Below are positions 45,734-57,478 of a DNA stretch of 64,000 nucleotides, piece by piece. Location of the stretch: NCBI GenBank assembly GCA_013420905.1, contig JAAXNY010000008.1, positions 2,852,001 to 2,916,000 on the forward strand, given 5' to 3'. Every line of letters begins with the position of its first letter. The stretch's first letter is position 1. The notes below the pieces were generated by a model. The model had not been told where the DNA came from. It ran no database searches and saw only the letters and a list, made by a program, of their open reading frames with translations. This DNA comes from Collybia mongolica (taxonomy: Eukaryota > Basidiomycota > Agaricomycetes > Agaricales > Clitocybaceae). The position numbers and the translations under genes were made by a program.

Positions 45734-47236
45734 TTATTGGTAGGTCTGTATAGTTATGTCCAGACCTTCTTCCCTGAGTTTCTCGACGTTGGACAGTAGT
45801 TTGGTTCCCGCATGCTGGTGGAATACACACAGAAAGACGGAATGAATGCGATTTGTTGGGAAGGGAGGTTGAACTTTCCACCTCGACTCAATCATCTCAA
45901 TCAACTGATGTGCTCTGTTAGGAACCATACGTTCAGGCCAGAGTTCGAAGTCCCGCAATTTAGGGAGGAGGCAGGGTTCCGGATCAGATTGATTGAATGT
46001 CAGATGGGATATAAGATTTTCTTTCATTGGGTGCGTGTAACCAGCGAGAGATAATGAGGCAAGAGCTGGTGTGGCGTCGAAGATCGCTATCATGTCAGCT
46101 TCCTCAACTTCCGGGCCGCATATATCCAACCTGATACTGGTGAGAGTACATGATGAGCGCTGGATGAGAGTAACGACAGGGTTCAGGAGCAAAACCGACG
46201 TCACTGAGAGTGTTCGTAGCGCTGGAAGCGTCAAATTGTCCAACACGAACGGGTTTCCCTTTATTGAAAGCGATTGGAGATTTTCATGTGTGCAGTGGGA
46301 TAGGGATGGGGTACCTTTGTTGGTATGTCCCAGTCGAAATGAAGCATGGGTCAGAGACGGCATCTGATGCAGCAATTCAACTTGTGTTTTGGCATCAACG
46401 ATTCTCCCAGCATAGTGGGTCAATTGGGACCAGGGAATGACAGGTTTGGCCTTCCCGTTTCCAGCTATTTCAAAATGCTGCAGTACGTGTGCTTGCGCGA
46501 ACAAATCGAGTGGACCCCCTTCTATGTCCTTATCGCTTTGCAGAATATGCAGCCGAAGCCTGCGTAGTTTAGGGACGCGGCCCGTGATGCCAGCCAGCTG
46601 CCTGATCTGAACGGGCACAAGCGCAAAGATGGCGTCTTGCCACCGCTCTGAGTGTCTCATCAAGGCATCAAGGATGGCCGTCCATGGTTTTTTGAAGCGT
46701 TCCATCGTGTGAGTACGTTCATTTGCCTGTAACCACACGAACAACGGCGTGTTCGCAGACCTAAGAAGAGACGTTTCAAGAGAGAGGAGGATAGTCTTGA
46801 TTTTTAGCACAGAGTGTGCGAGGTCGGGGCGTATGACAATTCGGCTCCATAGGCGCGGGAACGATAGGGCAATGTCTCTCCACTCGCTGCACACTTGGGT
46901 CAGAACCCACGGCGCGCGTGTCCGATCCATCGTGTTCGGGTCGAAGCCTTGGTGGAAATAATCTACATGCTCCGCCCAGCGGGGCAGACATGCCATAAAT
47001 ATTTCGCTCATGATTTCTTCAGGTGCCTTCTTGAAGAATGTTGAGGCGTTTTCAAAGCAATATGCAGGGCGCGGGACATCATAAGAAGGCGCGTCATCGA
47101 GGAATTCGACGGACCGGATGCACTCAATTTCTGCATCGAGTAATTTGAGCCGCTCTGCGACTGCCTTCAGGTTTCGAGGCTTCTTTAAGCGAGGGGCGTC
47201 GTTGTCATCGTCAAAGTCGGAATCATCACGTACCTC
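45734..47236 (-). CDS. F-box/LRR-like protein (5' end uncertain)
   Basis: A long exon open from an acceptor near 47236 (TTTGTAG) to the stop at 45734. It starts with an acidic stretch, then a helix (AVAERLKLLDAEIECIRSVE), an F-box (APEEIMSEIFMACLPRW ... WVLTQVCSEWRDIALSFPRL), and about 300 residues of irregular leucine-rich blocks (VPKLRRLRLHIL, ENLQSLSIKGNPFVLDNLTL, LPALRTLSVTSV). The first in-frame ATG (47011) lies inside the F-box, so at least one upstream exon must supply the true start. A minus-strand frame at about 47270-47510 (basic, then NSALDIRICQILCYLTM) is a candidate, but I could not settle its splice. Expected to act as a substrate receptor of an SCF ubiquitin ligase. Confidence 0.78.
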   Translation of the reverse strand, partial: EVRDDSDFDDDNDAPRLKKPRNLKAVAERLKLLDAEIECIRSVEFLDDAPSYDVPRPAYCFENASTFFKKAPEEIMSEIFMACLPRWAEHVDYFHQGFDPNTMDRTRAPWVLTQVCSEWRDIALSFPRLWSRIVIRPDLAHSVLKIKTILLSLETSLLRSANTPLFVWLQANERTHTMERFKKPWTAILDALMRHSERWQDAIFALVPVQIRQLAGITGRVPKLRRLRLHILQSDKDIEGGPLDLFAQAHVLQHFEIAGNGKAKPVIPWSQLTHYAGRIVDAKTQVELLHQMPSLTHASFRLGHTNKGTPSLSHCTHENLQSLSIKGNPFVLDNLTLPALRTLSVTSVLLLNPVVTLIQRSSCTLTSIRLDICGPEVEEADMIAIFDATPALASLSLAGYTHPMKENLISHLTFNQSDPEPCLLPKLRDFELWPERMVPNRAHQLIEMIESRWKVQPPFPTNRIHSVFLCVFHQHAGTKLLSNVEKLREEGLDITIQTYQ

Positions 47237-48734
47237 TACAAAACTTGGAAGGTAAGAATATCAACGATTTCAATGAGGACGTTTTATTGAGAGATATCGT
47301 ACCATTGTGAGATAGCATAGTATTTGACAGATGCGAATGTCCAATGCCGAGTTCGAGACGCCCTTTTTGAGGATTTCGCGATCGGCATTCAGCGGGATCT
47401 CACATGGACGTTTGGCAATGTTTGTGATTTTGATGGCCGAGCCGGCTTTCCACCTCCTACACCGAAGTCGCAACTTTAGATTCCTGATCCTGTCCAGCTC
47501 CTTTGCGAAGCTCTCGAATCAATATCTGTGAATGAAACATTTGATGATTAGAAGAAGATAAAAATCATCTTAGGAAGACGACTGCAGGTTCTGCTCCCGT
47601 GTTTCAACTTGCGAGTGACGTTGACGGAGTGCTAATATAACTGGGATATTTCAGTACCTTGGTCAAACTACCACCGCTCATCTATGGTCATTCAGTGGTA
47701 TAAAAGTATGCCAGGGGCTTGATCGTTGATAGCTAGCACCATTACAACCCAAGAACGAGTACAATTGAACAGTCTCAAGGTCTGCCCAAGTTTGAGGGCA
47801 TATCGTTATACCATCTGACATCGCAGACCTTGATATATAATGTGAATTTGTCTGTAAAACGTTACTCAGGCACTCACCCCCCTATTTGGTTTGGCAGAAT
47901 ATTTGGAAGATCATCGTCAGTGTCATCGTGAGACGACATCATCCTTGGATTCTTCTCACCATTAACCTCCTATCAAGTCTCCACCCGGAAGGGTGCACCA
48001 ACATAAAGTAGTTACACGATTTAACTGATATCTATGGTATGTTCACTTTGACATAATACTCGGCTTGGTGCTTGCGCTCGCATTTCTGATATGTCCTTTA
48101 CTATTCTACAAGAAATTGATCATTGAAGAAAAACGAATTATCGCTAATAATATCTATACGAAACTGGGCATTAAATTACACTGGTGAGTGGCCGAAGCCA
48201 TTGTCAAAAAAATTGCCGAGATTCTCTAAAGATAACCTTCTCAAGCGCCACCATAGGGGCGATTACTATCCAACGATCTCATTCACTATTGGAACCACAG
48301 GAGGCTGAATTGTAGGCAACAAATACCATATATATCAACAATCATAGATTATTCCCTCCAACGCCCTATCTGTCCATCACGCCATCATCATCCAGAAAGG
48401 CTACATGATAGGCATGTACGAAATCATAATCCAATATTTCTTATTTCCCATCGACTACAGGTCATTTCAGCATTCTATCCATCGGCTTTTCGGAATACTT
48501 AGGAGGCCATATTAACACAACTCAGAGAGAACTTGAGGCATCTCAACTGAAGCAACTTGGTATATTGATCTTGCTATCTTTATTAGGAACGGCATGTCAA
48601 ACGAAGTTCCATTCAGGTACATTCTTCATCAATGGTCTTTCTGTCATATATGATCCTAACCCCTAGTCCTGGAGTACAAATTCGAGCCAAAATCTGTCAG
48701 TCACCCATAACATCCTGTTTTGTCCCCCAGGGTC
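47237..48734. other. Region between F-box and DUF6533 genes
   Basis: Left 300 bp may contain the missing first exon(s) of the F-box gene. The rest is AT-rich with no recognised frame; it includes the DUF6533 promoter. Confidence 0.4.
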
Positions 48735-50605
48735 ATGATTCATTCCATTTTCGACGTGCTCACAAACACCATATATAATTTTACGGTTACGAAGGTAAAT
48801 GACTCTCATCGAATTTCTCCAGTACAAAGCTGACGGTTGACAGTATACATATGGTTAGTAATTTCAGGTGTACTACTGGGCGCTTTGGTAATGAGACTAC
48901 TTGGAACAGTCGTTTCAGCCACCCTACTATTTTATGATATATTCCTAACATTCGACCAAGAAGTAAATGATCTTTCCTTTCCTAGATGTTTACTCAGGAT
49001 CGTTGCAGGTATCAAGAATTTGGTTCACCAAAAAGTCGTTAGGCCGAAACTTATTCTTGCTTGTGTGTGCCCTTTTCCTTGTACTATCATACCATCTGTC
49101 ACACTCTTTTCATTCAGAATCGATATATACCGCCATTGCTGTTTATCTTTGACCTCTTCTGTATGTTGTATTCCATGATCTCTTCTCTATTTAACTTTTA
49201 CATCAGATCAACTCTATCCATCTCCCACTGTCGCAGTATGTATCCCAAAGCTTTCGTGAAATCAGTTTTAATGGCTCTCTAGTTGTAGGTCCTCAATTGA
49301 TTGGCATTTCTTCTTCAGGCTCATTTTAGCAGCTGTCAAGGCGGATTCCTCCCTTCCGGAATAATGGGTATATTGACAACGTCAACAATTGAACGTAAAA
49401 ATCCCTATTTTCATCCTCCACCAATCTTACCAAACTGTAACCCAGTTATCCTCATAGCACGCACATATGCATTATATCAGCTGAAATACCTCCTTGTTGT
49501 GCTGCTATTTCTCGGCATTGTAGGTCTTCACATACTTTGGAAATTTCTTGTTATTTACCAAGGGAAACAGGCTTCATCTGTGACCATGATCACAACAACT
49601 GTATACCTATATGTTAAACTGATAACATGTAAGGACCACCTCGCAGAATGTAACAACGAATACTTACAATGCTCTCCCTTAGTCCCAGCCCCTGGAATGA
49701 TTCCTCTAGTTCCAGGGTGCTTCCCAATCTGCGTAGATCCTCTATGCCGCACGCTTCTGACGGCGTTCACAATTCCGTTTTTTGTGCTAGAAACAGGTAA
49801 TTATTAATCCAGCGGTAGATCCTTGCCTTTGATCGCTTAATAGTACTTTCTCGACAGCAATTTTCTTGCTCACCGTTTATAAATCTTTTGAATCATGTGT
49901 GATACATTGACCTGCTCAATTGAGAAGCGTCAAACTGACATCCCTTGAAGTCAAACATGTACCCCGGCAACAACGGTCCCATCTTGCGACGATAATATAT
50001 CGGGACGGTAAGTCGATAATTACCTTCCATTTATACAATGTCTCTTATAGAACGATAAAGGACTTGTGTACTATGCTGGTTAGTCTTCTAATTCTCGGAA
50101 TCTAACAGACCACTGACCATCAATACCAATTGACGTATAGTCATCATCTGTATGAGTAACGCCCCATCCTACACCCTGTCTTCTTTAAACAATGACATAA
50201 CCTTACAGCGATATCTGTCACCAACGTCGTCGTTTGGTGTGTCGCTCCCATAAGCCTTGCTTATTTTGCATCAAGGTATGTCTTCCGTCCACGCCCTTTC
50301 CGTGTACCTTCTCTGATATGCTTTTAGTCTCATACGAAGCCTCCAAGCTACGATTTGCTCGAGGTCTTATTCCATGATTGCATGTTGTGCCTTTCTCACG
50401 CTCATTTTATGTCCACAGACTTCTTCTGAACATCCGGGGATTATTAGATCCTCAAGAGACAACCTCCATGAATCAAAGCCTAAATCTGACAGGTACCTGG
50501 TTCTCTCACCGCCAGCCTGCCTTATACAGGATTAAAAGGGGGGATAGTATTAATAGCGGGAGTGAGGTAGTATCATACCATATGCCGGGAACTGTGGCCT
50601 TATAA
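48735..50605 (+). CDS. DUF6533-type multi-pass membrane protein
   Basis: Intron-dense gene. Exons at the 5' end: 48735-48794 (MIHSIFDVLTNTIYNFTVTK), a 10-nt exon 48844-48853, 48910-48962, 49009-49062, then from 49118. Joined, they read KYTYVVSATLLFYDIFLTFD, QE, VSRIWFTKKSLGRNLFLL and NRYIPPLLFIFDLF, the DUF6533 domain of Agaricomycetes (YD-LLT-D-E ... LFLLNRY). Later exons carry further hydrophobic helices (ILIARTYALYQLKYLLVVLL, PGCFPICVDPLCRTLLTAFT, IPFFVLETAIFLLTVYKSF, VVVWCVAPISLAYFA) and a cytosolic tail ending VVSYHMPGTVAL. The exon chain between about 49200 and 50300 is approximate. The family is large and uncharacterised; seven transmembrane helices are likely. Confidence 0.75.
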
Positions 50606-51768
50606 AAGAACATTGTTGTCAATTACATATTCGGTTGTGTTGAACTCTGTTTAGGTAGCTGTAGAGCGATGATGAAAATGGATCCTACTCTCAATTAATT
50701 ACCCAGACTCTCGAATAATTGGTCAAGAGACCTCTGCATTGTCTTCTTCGACAGGATCTCCGTACTCGCGAGTGAGTTGAGCTATTATATCATCGTGATT
50801 GGCCCTTTGGTACGAGCGCTCTCATCATGTACAGGCCTGATGAGCGCATTACCCATGACTGCCAACAGATATGGGCCAAGTGCAGCAACTGCGCCCCGAT
50901 CTCCTCTCTTTGCTGCGACTATCTGTCCGTATGATGAACAGCCGTTTGGAAAAAATCCCTTGTTCAGGAATTGATCAGGAAGTATGTTTATCTAGTCAGA
51001 ATTGTTGAGGCTGTGGACTTGAACTTTAATCAGGGCGGATCGTTTGTCCTCAACAGGGCCAATTTGGGTGGTGGTAGCATCTCTCTTCCGAAGAGCAGCA
51101 GAGCTTTTTGCGCTTTCCGAAGGTAGGGAGGTGAGACCCTTGCGGTTTGTGTGTCAGATCTTCATTGCCCCGGAGTGAGGTCAAGCTCATTGGAAGGGCC
51201 GATAACATTGAGAGTTTACTTGAGCAGATCCTGATGATTTCGTGATATGGGGAGAAGTCTCGTGATACATCCAGTGGAGATCTGAATTCGTCGGGCTTCG
51301 ATCAGTCAAGGCCATTCTATCAGTTGACCTTTGTTCTAGGCCCTGGCAGTTTGGTTGGTTTTGCCTTGATCATTATTTTTCTGTTATGGACCCCATTTCT
51401 GGGGGCACTATCTAATATTTAGAAGGCATGTCCCGGTTAAGGAAAAGGACTCAGCTTACACCTTGGTCCTTTACTTACAGTTCGTGGTGACGGCCGTTCT
51501 GAGTGTCGCACGAATTAACTATAAAATAATAATCAGATCATGAAGCGAAGATTATATTTGATGTTCGTACCCCTTATATGTTGAAAGACTCCCAAATACA
51601 ACATGTCTATGTGCATTACACAGGTGAATCAAATCGATGTAAGAGTCCTGACCCCAAGGACTTGTCGCTGTCGAGCTCAAGGACTATTCACGTGATTTAC
51701 GGGGATTCCCGTAAAAATGCACTTTCTAGACTCTAGGTGCGTCGGTCATTGGGCGAACTTCTTCGTCA
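50606..51768. other. Intergenic region, no recognised gene
   Basis: 1.2 kb with short frames only; the right end includes the promoter of the GTPase gene. Confidence 0.4.
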
Positions 51769-53428
51769 ATGACAGTAAAGCAGAATGAAATCGTCCGCGT
51801 GGCACTAATAGGTACGTCAATCGGCCTTTATTTCTTATGTGTTAGCCTTTCCATGTTCAACGTCTATCAAAGGTTACACAGGGAGCGGTAAAACTGAACT
51901 CAAGAAACGCTTAGTAGGTGCTCTTAAAGTTCACATAACAATTTTTTGATTGTCCTTTCCAGCATGGATCGTGCTTCCCTAGATTTCCAGACCGTCGAAC
52001 TTTTGACCTTAGTGTCGAAGAATATGAACCAATTGTCTGGAATGACATTCAGGGAACCTTTCAATTCGCTCTCGTTGTGTTTAATAGCCAACTTTCTTTC
52101 GGTGACATCTATAAACTGAAACAACTAGTGTCCGGGATAGAAGGGCGGGGCATAGATTCCAAATTTGTTTGCTTTGTTGGAACCAAGATTGACTTAATTC
52201 CCAAAGACTACTCGGAACTTTATCTCCAAACGCGCCGGCTTCCAAGTTTCTTCCCTTTCTCCGAAGGCCACCGCTATTTCGCAGTAAGCTCACTCACGGG
52301 GATGGGTATTGAAGATCTTTGTTGCCACATTGGTAAGTGCCACTCCTGGAATTCGTCGTCTCGCAGTATAAAAATTTGTAACAGTGAGAGAGATCCTTCC
52401 GTTGCAAGGCCCGTCGTCGGGGCTAACCTTGGCCTCTACATACCGAAAGTCGGTGTCTTGGATTCTGGACTCGGTTGCATTTTTTTTTTCACTCAGAGTG
52501 CCCACAGGTGTCGAACAGGTGAATAGTATACACTAAATCTATGGCTATATTAACCTTATTCCGCCTTTTAAACCAGATATCCGACCTGCCGGATTTAGAT
52601 GACGATGCTATTGATTATCTTGTGAAGACGCCCGAAGCGTTTGCTTGGGACAAAGCTCTGGCCGCATACACAACATCGGTCCTTTCTTCTCCAACATGGG
52701 TACCCACACATAAAATCACCCCGCACCTCATTGTAAAACGTCTGTCACATACGGAACGCGCCAATCTGGTTTATATTCGCGAACATACGACGATTCCTGT
52801 ACCTCAGACCCGGTACCCCAAGATGTCGAGGTGGCTGGTGATGGACCTCGTTAAAGGGAAATCACTTCGTGAGTGCTGGGAAGCGCAGAGCTTTTTCATG
52901 AAATTTCGTATCGCATGTACCTTGCGGGGGTATATCGGTCAACTCCGCCAACTCAAAGGGACGATCCCAGGGTCTCCTACAACTGGTCTTTCCACTGGTA
53001 TCCTTTTTGATGACCAAGACTGTGGTCCATTCAAAACAGTTACAGAATTTAGGATCTATTGCAATCACATTGCCTATACGGGCTGGGAGTCTCTTGTAAG
53101 GTTTCGTAGGTCATATAATCCCAGATCCCTACCTATGCCCCCCGAGCCGCATTTGGCAGTCGAGGAATGGCCTTTGGTGTTCACGCACGGGGACCTTAAC
53201 TTGTCTAACATAATGCTATCGGACGACGGGGTCCTTTGGATCGTTGATTGGGAAACCGGAGGATTCTTTCCTCCATGGCTGGAGACAATTGGAATCAAGA
53301 CCTTCACTGATGCTCCAAGTTCTTGGCAGCGACTTCGGTGGTTTATCGCCGGAACCAATAGTCGATATGAAGACTATTGGGCTTTCTTTGTTCAGGACGT
53401 ACACCGTTTTCGTCCCTTTACCCGGTGA
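51769..53428 (+). CDS. Ras-like GTPase domain, possibly fused to an aminoglycoside phosphotransferase-like kinase
   Basis: Exons: 51769-51811, 51873-51913, 51963-52332, 52508-52518 (11 nt) and 52577-53428; all join in phase (438 aa). The first three encode VRVALIGYTGSGKTELKKRL (P-loop), FPDRRTFDLSVEEYEPIVWN (WND in place of DxxG), CFVGTKIDLI (G4) and FAVSSLTGMGIEDL (G5). The last exon encodes a PF01636-type kinase: ISDLPDLDDDAIDYL, LIVKRLS, WLVMDLVKGKSLRECW, FTHGDLNLSNIMLSDDG (catalytic HGDLxxxNI) and LWIVDWETGGFFPPW. Donor CAG|GTGAAT and acceptor CCCACAG around the 11-nt exon are good. The alternative is two genes: a GTPase ending in the intron or at 52522, and a kinase starting at ATG 52541, only 15-19 bp apart, which leaves no room for a promoter. 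I favour the fusion. The substrate is unknown; G3 is atypical, so GTP hydrolysis is uncertain. Confidence 0.7.
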
Positions 53429-53925
53429 CGATGCAACACCATTGATACATGCCAATAATCCAGGCTGTGGTTCAGGATGTCAGGTCGTGTGGGCCGCTCC
53501 TGCAGTCGACAGAAGGCTGGGGTGGAATAAATGTGTAAAAAGCCCGGAATTCCACATTGTTATTCCCGACTCGGTCGATTTTGATTTGAATATGATGTAG
53601 AAATTTATTATGGATATCAGTTAAGTTTCGTTCCCAAAGCTCGAAGAAGGACAACTACCAAATGAAGAGTACATCAAAGGCGCTTTCAATAGAAAATAAG
53701 GGGGTCTTCGGCCGCTATGACTTTCTCACTACATGTGACCAACTATCTTCACGAAAATATGTATCAACCTATCACTCAACACAATAGATGCAAAACCTCT
53801 GGAATAAAATGCAGATTTTGAAGCCGCTTGGGACCGTCCGACTCAGTGTTAAAAAGCTAGAAAAACCTTCACATATTCTTGTATACTTGTCGTTGTACCT
53901 TCAACGAATTCACGAATCCAGTAGT
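53429..53925. other. Shared 3' region of convergent kinase and sirtuin genes
   Basis: About 500 bp. A second open frame continues in another phase beyond 53428 to 53600, so an additional 3' intron in the kinase gene cannot be excluded. No separate gene seen. Confidence 0.4.
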
Positions 53926-54976
53926 TCATGGCGTTATCTTGAGCCCAAGGACACGCGGTAATTCGGTCTCGCACCCGCCACGAAAAAGAAAATCGGCGCC
54001 TTTAATTTGTTCGCTAGGGCCCAAGTCAAATACCACAACCTTGCCACCACGACGTTGAACTCGATACACATATGAAGAGGCTGGATATACCTATAAAAAC
54101 CACTGTCAATGTCAAAAGTACAAGGGGGGAGGAGGAATTGTACCGTCAATGAAGCCCCGACAACAATGAGTAGATCAGCCTTAAAAACTAGGCTGTTTAT
54201 TTCGTCGAGCCTGTGGGGTTTCTCTCCGAACCATACTACTCCTAGGCGTGCTAAAGTGTGGCAAGATGGGCATCTTGGCAAATCAGTTTCCGGAATATCG
54301 TTCGGCTTTGATCCTGCTTCATGATAATCTTCAAGTTGTGCTGCACCAAGGGCTTCACAAAGAGGATTGAAATATCCTCGGCACAAAAATCGCAAGCCGT
54401 ACATTTTATATCGAATAGTCGACCGTGCATTTCCAGGAGAGAATCCATGCGCACGCGATCATCACGGGCCGCCTTGTGGGATTTCTTATCAGCGAGAGTA
54501 TTTAGAGCTACTGTCGACAACCTGTCGACGTTTTGCACCACTAAGTGGTAGGACTTCGCGGCAGGGGCAATGGTCTTCAGATAGTTGGGTACGGCGAGCA
54601 TCGCAAGGAGTGTGTGTGCGTCATTGGACTTGGCCTCGAGTGCCCTATATACAATGTTAGAGAAATTCCAAGCACCCTTTACCTCTGCCTTCGATAATGA
54701 TAGAACTGCCACACAAGGGATGGGTTTTCAGCAAACGCGGCTGGAGTTGCTAAGCTTGTTGTATCAAGGAATCGCCACATCCCCCCACCGTCTCTGAAAG
54801 TACGGTCACCTAAAACAATGATCAATATCAAGATAATAAGAAGCCCGCCTTGACACACCCGAAGCTGCTGAGAGCCCTGCACCAGCCAAAACAAGGATAT
54901 GCTGAGAATGTTTCAGAACATCACGGAATTTTTCAACATCATCACTCGCTTTCGATTTGAAAGATTGCGTGGTCAT
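53926..54976 (-). CDS. SIRT5-like NAD-dependent protein deacylase (class III sirtuin)
   Basis: Minus-strand multi-exon gene, start [20 protein letters not shown] at 54976. Rossmann-fold motifs: [14 protein letters not shown], then across an intron [15 protein letters not shown] (GAGxSxxSGIPxFR). [13 protein letters not shown] retains the Tyr-X-X-Arg pair (YHYR) that recognises acidic acyl groups in SIRT5. The NAD/catalytic region reads VVQNVDRLS in place of QNIDELH, and the catalytic His is kept in LLEMHGRLF. Zinc cysteines: CTAC and [20 protein letters not shown] and [15 protein letters not shown] follow; the protein ends LGLKITP. Sirtuins of this class remove succinyl, malonyl or glutaryl groups from lysines, often in mitochondria. 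An extra stretch of about 20 residues lies between QNVD and EMHG. Confidence 0.87.
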
Positions 54977-55588
54977 ACTCGATAATGCCAAATTTACAAC
55001 AAAGGAGTCAAAGGTTGTCTCGGTGCTATTTGCTGACTTTAAAGCAGACGTGATGATTTGGATGTTTCATGCTTGCACTGATGGAGGACATTGTGGGGGA
55101 TGCCGGAGGAACACGACTGTCAGAAATGATAAATGATATTATTAGACGCGTATGATAGATTGATTGATTTGGGTGGATAGGTTAGTATTTGCACGGGAGT
55201 TGGTATTGCTTCAGCAACTACAAGTCCATCATTGGTGACCGGGGGTTAAGAAGACCTGTGGGACAAAAATTCAGGAACATCACGAAGCACAGCGTACATT
55301 TAGGGTGCAGACGAGTCTCAATGCATTTTAGCGATGCAGAATAAGGTTGTTATGAGGTTGCTGAGGTCGCAATTTTTTTTGCTGACTCCACGTGCATCCC
55401 ACGTGTCAACGCTTCAGCCATCACAAGAAAAACAATTTAAGTCTTCATCGAGTTGCGCAATGACCAGCGTCCAGACTTGGTGACAGAGCTACGGCAAAGC
55501 CAAAAACATTGCATATTGATGAAAAACTGAAAATCAGATGATTTATAGAGAGTAGCAAAATTCGCAAAAGGACGAAGCAACATGATCA
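54977..55588. other. Intergenic region between sirtuin promoter and GTPase A 3' end
   Basis: About 610 bp with no recognised gene; contains the sirtuin promoter. Confidence 0.45.
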
Positions 55589-57478
55589 TTACCAACCGAA
55601 GATGGAGTCAAGCGCCCTCCCGACGGAGGTAAACAAGCCTCCCCAGCCACCGCTACGACTTTCCCTTGCACGACGTTCCTGTTCGTTCTGGCGCCGCATG
55701 TCTGCCATGGCTTTCTGCATCTCCGCCTTCTCGGCTACAGATGCTTTCTGTGCATTTGCGAGCTGTTGTTGGTACGCATTCATCTCTTCTCGATATCTCG
55801 CGGCGGCGGCTTCGTTATCGTTCTTGGATTTTTCAGCTAGATCCCGCATGGACTTTTCCAAAGCCGCTTTCTCGGCAGCGGAGGCATCTTGGGTACTCTT
55901 TGCCTGAGCCTGCAATGCCTTGATCTGTGCATCAAGCTTGGTTTGTGCGGCTTCCTCGTCTCGCTTCCTCTGAGCTGCCGCCTCCTCCATCCTCTGTTCG
56001 AGCAACTTCTTATCCTGCGCGAAGGCAGCGGATTTAGCCTCGAGCTCTTGCTGGTATCCTTTCAATTGCTGTTCATACTTTAGCGCAGCCGCTTCGTTAT
56101 CGCGTTTCGCCTGTTCCGCCATTTCCTCCATTTTCTGCTCCATGCGCCGCTTCTCCTCATTGTATTCAGAAGCCAGCCTCTGCGAATCGTTCTGAACCCT
56201 CTCCATCTCCTTGTGCAACTTCCGGTACTCCCCTTCCAGCTCCCTCCTCGTTTCTTCATCTTGTTCTTTGATAGCTATCTTCATCTCTTCCTCCAGGCTT
56301 TTCAACTCGGCCCGGTGACGCTTCGCCTGCTCCATCAGTTCGCGGTTGAGCTCCTCTGCGGCGGCGGTCTGCGAAATGTCCATGTGTTCGTCGACAAGCT
56401 CGCGTTGAATCCTCAGAGCTTCTGGCTTGTTTGGGACCACAAGTTGTAGGATAGTTTGTGCTGACTCAAATGTATTGTTGTGACGGACAAGGCGAGCGTC
56501 CTTGTCGAGGACGGGTTTGAAAAACATATCCTCGGTTGCTAACTCCCTTTCTCGAGCCTCGCCAACAGACGGAGATACTTGGCCCCACATGTTCGTGACG
56601 ATGACGACGTTCTTGAGGGTGCTCTCCCCACAGAGTTGTCTAAACATTCTGAAGTTGCGTGTCGATATCCCACCCATCCTGAAATCGGAGATGCGATGCA
56701 TGTATATGATTCCGGCTAATTTTTTACCATGCTCATACCTTTTATAACATCCCAGTTAATTCGAATTTCATCATGAGATGCAAGGGCCACGACTTACGAC
56801 GTTTGCAAAAATCCAGCGATCAGTTTCAGAATGTCTGTGTCGCTTTTGGTGGTGTCGTCGAAGCCAGGGGTGTCGATGAGGGTAATGGAACGTCCACCGA
56901 TCTCAAAAGGTACTGCCATTTGAACGACACTGGTGCAAGACTTGAGGCCCTCTCCCACGCGGAGATTTGAGCCACTGATGAGGTTGATGAACTGTTATTC
57001 ACTTTGATCAGTACCTTGACTTCGTAAATAGAAATGTCCTGACCGTGGTTTTACCGCTTCCGGTGGCTCCCATGATACTGCATGAACAAGCAGGATATGA
57101 AATCAGGACCAGAAAAAAGCACCAATATATATGAACATACGCAATGGCTACTCCATCGCTATCTTTGGATGTCCATTCCGAAGAATGAGCAGGCTGCGAT
57201 GATCTGTGAAAAAAACGTCAACCAAGATGTTACCTCGGCGTCGAACAGACTCACGACGTGGACTTAGGTGTGCTTCGATAGCTAGTCAATAATGGCAGCC
57301 AATCAAATGAACAGCTACTCACTAAGGTTGTCTGGATGGAAGATTGGTGTTGTCACTACGGGAACTGAGTGGCGCGCGAAATGGCGAGCCAACATTCCTG
57401 CGGATTGTTATGATGAGTTGGATGTAGTTGGTGATCAAGCGAAGCTACTTACGTAGCCATCATATTTTCTGCAGTCAT
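55589..57478 (-). CDS. AIG1-like GTPase A with long coiled coil
   Basis: Minus strand. Small 5' exons join in phase from ATG 57478 (MTAENMMAT, exon 57478-57453; next exon begins 57397) to a Ser/Pro-rich linker, then IMGATGSGKT (G1), FINLISGSNLRVGEGLKSCT, VPFEIGGRSITLIDTPGFDD (G3, DTPG), LAGIIYMHRISDFRMGGIST and NVVIVTNMWGQVSP (G4 position). After the G domain about 280 residues of heptad-rich Glu/Lys/Gln sequence form a coiled coil, ending in SGGWGGLFTSVGRALDSIFGW, a hydrophobic/amphipathic C-terminus that may touch membranes. The fold resembles the AIG1/GIMAP/Toc GTPase group, which is expanded in basidiomycetes with no assigned role. A start at 57395 gives a frame that does not reach the P-loop, so the upstream start is preferred. 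Related to the genes at 60933 and 63734. Confidence 0.85.

Noticed and set aside
57247..57395. Start of GTPase A at ATG 57395
   Set aside because: That frame runs out of phase with the P-loop exon; the start at 57478 keeps phase through four exons.
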